From positions 1-17,277 of the forward strand of contig CAYXIM010000038.1 of NCBI GenBank assembly GCA_964465385.1: a DNA stretch of 17,277 nt, given 5' to 3'. Below the pieces are notes generated by a model that was not told where the DNA came from, did no database searches, and saw only the letters and a program-made list of their open reading frames with translations. This stretch comes from JAAYBY01 sp964465385. Lineage in GTDB: Bacteria > Bacillota > Clostridia > Saccharofermentanales > UBA5734. Positions 15,041-17,277 of this stretch are shown here, one piece after another. The translations under genes were made by a program, and so were the position numbers. Position 1 is the first letter of the stretch. Each line of letters opens with the position of its first letter.

Positions 15041-16186
15041 TCACCCCAGGTGGATGCGCTGGACGCCGTTTTGGGTCACCACGGTCAGGTCATCCGGTCC
15101 GGCAAAAAGCAGGCGGACCACATCCGACGACACGGCATACGCCTGATGGACCCGTTCTTTTTTCAAGTCGATCACCTGGACCTCGGCACCGCTGCCGATG
15201 GCCAGGTAAGCGGTTGAGCGGCTGATGCCCTGGACGTGTTCGCCCACGGGGCTGATGGTTTTAACCGTTCCCTGCCTGCTGATGTGCAAGAGGGAGATGG
15301 GGGCATGTGGTTTGTCAGCGGCCAGCACCAGCAGGCCGTCAGGGTCGGCATGGGCGGCTGCAACATGCCCCAGGGCCACCGTCCAGTCCGGTTCTGTCCG
15401 GTCGTAGCGGCAGGCCAGGATGCGGTCTGAGCCAATCAGGTAAATCTGGCCATCAGATCCGGGCACCAGCAGTGGCAGCAGGGCCTGGTCCTGGGGCATC
15501 AGCTGGCCAATCAGCTGTCCCCCGTAATCAAAGCGTTTGACCAGCATTTGAACACCAGTCATATCGGTATTGGCCAGCACCACATCAAAAACGGGTTCAG
15601 GGTCTGAGAAAGCCACCGAAAGCACGTAGCCCGATTCAGGGAAATAGCAGTCAAAGAGCAGGCGGCCCGTCTGGGCCTCCAGCAAGGTCACCACGCCGGT
15701 GCTGGCCTCCCGTTCCTGGATCAGGGCGACCATGCCATCAGGCCCGATGGCACTACCGGCAATGGGGTGCTCCAGGCTGCCTGTGTATGCCACGCCTTCC
15801 GGGGTTGCCATGACATAGTGGCCGTTTTCACGATCGGCAACCAGCAGCCAGGCCCGGTTGGTGACCACAAAAGGTGCCTGGAACGAGACCGCTTGCCCCC
15901 ACCGCTCTGAGCCCAGCATATCCAGGCAGGCGATGCGTTCATGGGTGACCTGGATGAGGCCGTCAGCCAGCGGATAAAGCTGCTGGGCCTCGGAGACCTC
16001 CAGCGCAAAACCCGGCGTCATGCCCTGGGCCTGCGTGCCCTCTTTTTCGGGCCACTGCCAGGCGTCATCGTCCGGCAGGCGGCTGACCAGCAGAATGGCT
16101 CCGGCGATGAGCATGAAAGCCAGCACAATCGTCAAGATCAAGCTGGCTTTGCTATGCGCTTTGGCTGTGTTTGGCTGGCGAACCAT
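15041..16186 (-). CDS. Membrane-anchored beta-propeller-like protein (resembles DUF5711)
   Basis: This 381-residue protein has a short basic N-terminus (MVRQPNTAKAHSK), one transmembrane segment at about 15-35 (ASLILTIVLAFMLIAGAILLV), and a long extracytoplasmic part. The latter shows repeated short beta-strand pairs: LYPLADGLIQVTHERIACLD, FVVTNRAWLLVAD, IYLIGSDRILACRYD, LAIGSGAEVQVIDL, LTVVTQNGVQRI. This resembles PQQ/WD-like propeller proteins such as DUF5711, common in Clostridia. The ATG follows directly on the TAA of the upstream gene with no good ribosome binding site in range, so translation probably depends on coupling. Function is unknown. A surface sensor or scaffold role acting with the DUF4340-like neighbour is a guess from position. 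Confidence 0.7.
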   Translation of the reverse strand: MVRQPNTAKAHSKASLILTIVLAFMLIAGAILLVSRLPDDDAWQWPEKEGTQAQGMTPGFALEVSEAQQLYPLADGLIQVTHERIACLDMLGSERWGQAVSFQAPFVVTNRAWLLVADRENGHYVMATPEGVAYTGSLEHPIAGSAIGPDGMVALIQEREASTGVVTLLEAQTGRLLFDCYFPESGYVLSVAFSDPEPVFDVVLANTDMTGVQMLVKRFDYGGQLIGQLMPQDQALLPLLVPGSDGQIYLIGSDRILACRYDRTEPDWTVALGHVAAAHADPDGLLVLAADKPHAPISLLHISRQGTVKTISPVGEHVQGISRSTAYLAIGSGAEVQVIDLKKERVHQAYAVSSDVVRLLFAGPDDLTVVTQNGVQRIHLG

Positions 16187-17277
16187 TTAGTCCAACTGAT
16201 ACCCTTCTTCCGTGTTGAAAACCCCGTCCACGGCATGCTCCATGGCATAGGCCATCTGCTTGTAGGCAGTCAAAATGCCTTCGTTGTTGAGTCGGTCCGA
16301 GGTGAATGATTTTTCATGATCAATGTAAAAGCCGGCATAGCTCCCATTGATGAAGACATAATCAGTATACTGATTCCGTTTGGCGAATTCAATGACCAGG
16401 GTTCGTTCAGGCAACTGTTTGTCGGGTTCGGCCTTCAGGTAGAAGGTCAGGCTGCCGTCCTTGGCCTGTTCAGGCTCGACATCGGTTTCCACGCCTTCGA
16501 TGAAGAGGCTGATCAGCCGCTGGTAAAAAGCGGAAAAAAGGCTTTTCTTGCGTTCGCTCATGATACGGGCGTCCTGGCCGTTCATGCGGAAGACGACGCC
16601 GTCATCGGAGGCGTTTTGCCCTTGTTCCATCTCAATCTCCAGATCAAAGCGTGTGCCCATCAGGTCCGCTTCAATCCTGCTGACCGTCCAGATGCTTTCC
16701 AGGGCCACGAAGCGGTCAATCATTTCCGTCAGTTTCAGGTCCAGAACCGAAAAAGCCTGGGCTGACACCGTGAAAACGGCCGGTAACTGGCTGCTCATGG
16801 CATAGTAGGTGTTGTCCGGTCCCGGGTCACCCAGTGACACCGTCACCGTCTGGCTGTGGGTCTTGAGATCAAAGCGATAGGCCGGCTGGTCCAGGCCGTA
16901 GGTGTCCAGGTCTTCTGGTTCCAACGCCACAAATGTCTTCACCGTCAGGCCGGTCACTTCACCGGCCAGCTTGTTCAGGTTGTCTGAGTTGGCGTCGCGC
17001 TCAAGAGGCTCTTCAAGGGTGAACTCCAAATAAGATGTTTCGCTGTCCAGGTCACCAACCAGCAGGGCAGAGGCAACCAGACGCAGGTCATCCTTGCGGC
17101 GTTCGAAGGTCAGGCCAGTCAGCTCCTCGGTGGTGAAACCGATGACCTGCTCCTTATCCAAGAGGGCCAGGACCGGTGCCTGCGTCCGTTCCGACAGAGA
17201 TTTGCCGATCAGGCAGACCCGGCCTGTCTCATCCAGTGTGGCGTAATGGTAGTTGTCCGAAGGTGCCAGGTTGCCAA
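16187..17277 (-). CDS. DUF4340-like protein, 5'-partial
   Basis: The frame is open from the stop at 16187 to the window edge, giving 362 visible residues and no start codon that must be used. The TTG at 17161 is internal, because coding continues upstream as NYHYATLDETGRVCLIGKSL. The text alternates beta-strand-like stretches such as LEFTLEEPLERD, YRFDLKTHSQTVTVSLGDPG, NTYYAMSSQLPAVFTVSAQA and DLKLTEMIDRFV. These match the DUF4340 pattern of repeated units in which residue pairs describe a protein with a Tyr-rich strand and a Val-Phe-x-Val motif. In other genomes DUF4340 genes often end an ABC-2 transporter/GldG-like operon, so such genes may lie beyond base 17277. The stop directly abuts the next gene's ATG. 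The family call is by eye. Confidence 0.65.
   Translation of the reverse strand, partial: GNLAPSDNYHYATLDETGRVCLIGKSLSERTQAPVLALLDKEQVIGFTTEELTGLTFERRKDDLRLVASALLVGDLDSETSYLEFTLEEPLERDANSDNLNKLAGEVTGLTVKTFVALEPEDLDTYGLDQPAYRFDLKTHSQTVTVSLGDPGPDNTYYAMSSQLPAVFTVSAQAFSVLDLKLTEMIDRFVALESIWTVSRIEADLMGTRFDLEIEMEQGQNASDDGVVFRMNGQDARIMSERKKSLFSAFYQRLISLFIEGVETDVEPEQAKDGSLTFYLKAEPDKQLPERTLVIEFAKRNQYTDYVFINGSYAGFYIDHEKSFTSDRLNNEGILTAYKQMAYAMEHAVDGVFNTEEGYQLD

Noticed and set aside
16187..17161. DUF4340-like gene starting at TTG 17161
   Set aside because: The frame stays open with protein-like sequence to base 17277, so the gene is cut by the window edge.
3838..17277. Very frequent CCAGG / CAGGCC words on the + strand
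   Set aside because: They fall in coding frames and reflect CTGG and GGCCTG-type codon pairs (Leu-Ala, Gly-Leu, Asp-Leu) in GC-rich genes, not a spaced repeat or CRISPR array.

Overview
The window comes from a moderately GC-rich bacterium, most likely a member of the Bacillota (class Clostridia). The clues are strong AGGAGG-type ribosome binding sites, tightly packed same-strand genes with many ATGA overlaps, an M3B oligoendopeptidase F, an HI0933-type flavoprotein, and two envelope proteins resembling Clostridia-type families. Genus-level assignment is not possible from this sequence alone.

Layout. (1) Bases 1-1451, + strand: the end of ilvN (its 5' end lies outside the window), then ilvC, overlapping by ATGA and followed by a strong hairpin at 1478-1508. 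(2) Bases 1529-3827: a divergent pair made of a Kef/CPA2-type cation:proton antiporter (- strand) and a LysR-type regulator (+ strand). They share a 60-base AT-only-like promoter region (2851-2910) with a perfect dyad and an 11-base direct repeat. (3) Bases 3815-11722, - strand: a compact operon cimA-leuC-leuD-leuB-ilvD-ilvB. A 34-codon leader ORF (11719-11823) precedes it; its stop codon overlaps the cimA start. (4) Bases 11877-17277, - strand: an HI0933/BaiN-like flavoprotein, oligoendopeptidase F, a membrane-anchored beta-propeller-like protein, and a DUF4340-like protein cut by the window end.

How the genes work together. CimA, LeuCD and LeuB convert pyruvate and acetyl-CoA through citramalate to 2-oxobutanoate. 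IlvB/IlvN, IlvC and IlvD then carry 2-oxobutanoate to the isoleucine keto acid and pyruvate to the valine keto acid. The window therefore encodes every step of threonine-independent isoleucine synthesis except the final transamination. No ilvA and no classical leuA are present. LeuCDB would also serve leucine synthesis if a leuA exists elsewhere.

Most of the window is well-known metabolism. The items most worth a second look are the candidate translated leader and switchable hairpins in front of cimA, and the LysR-type operator architecture between the antiporter and its regulator. I see no CRISPR array, insertion sequence, tRNA, rRNA or phage gene.
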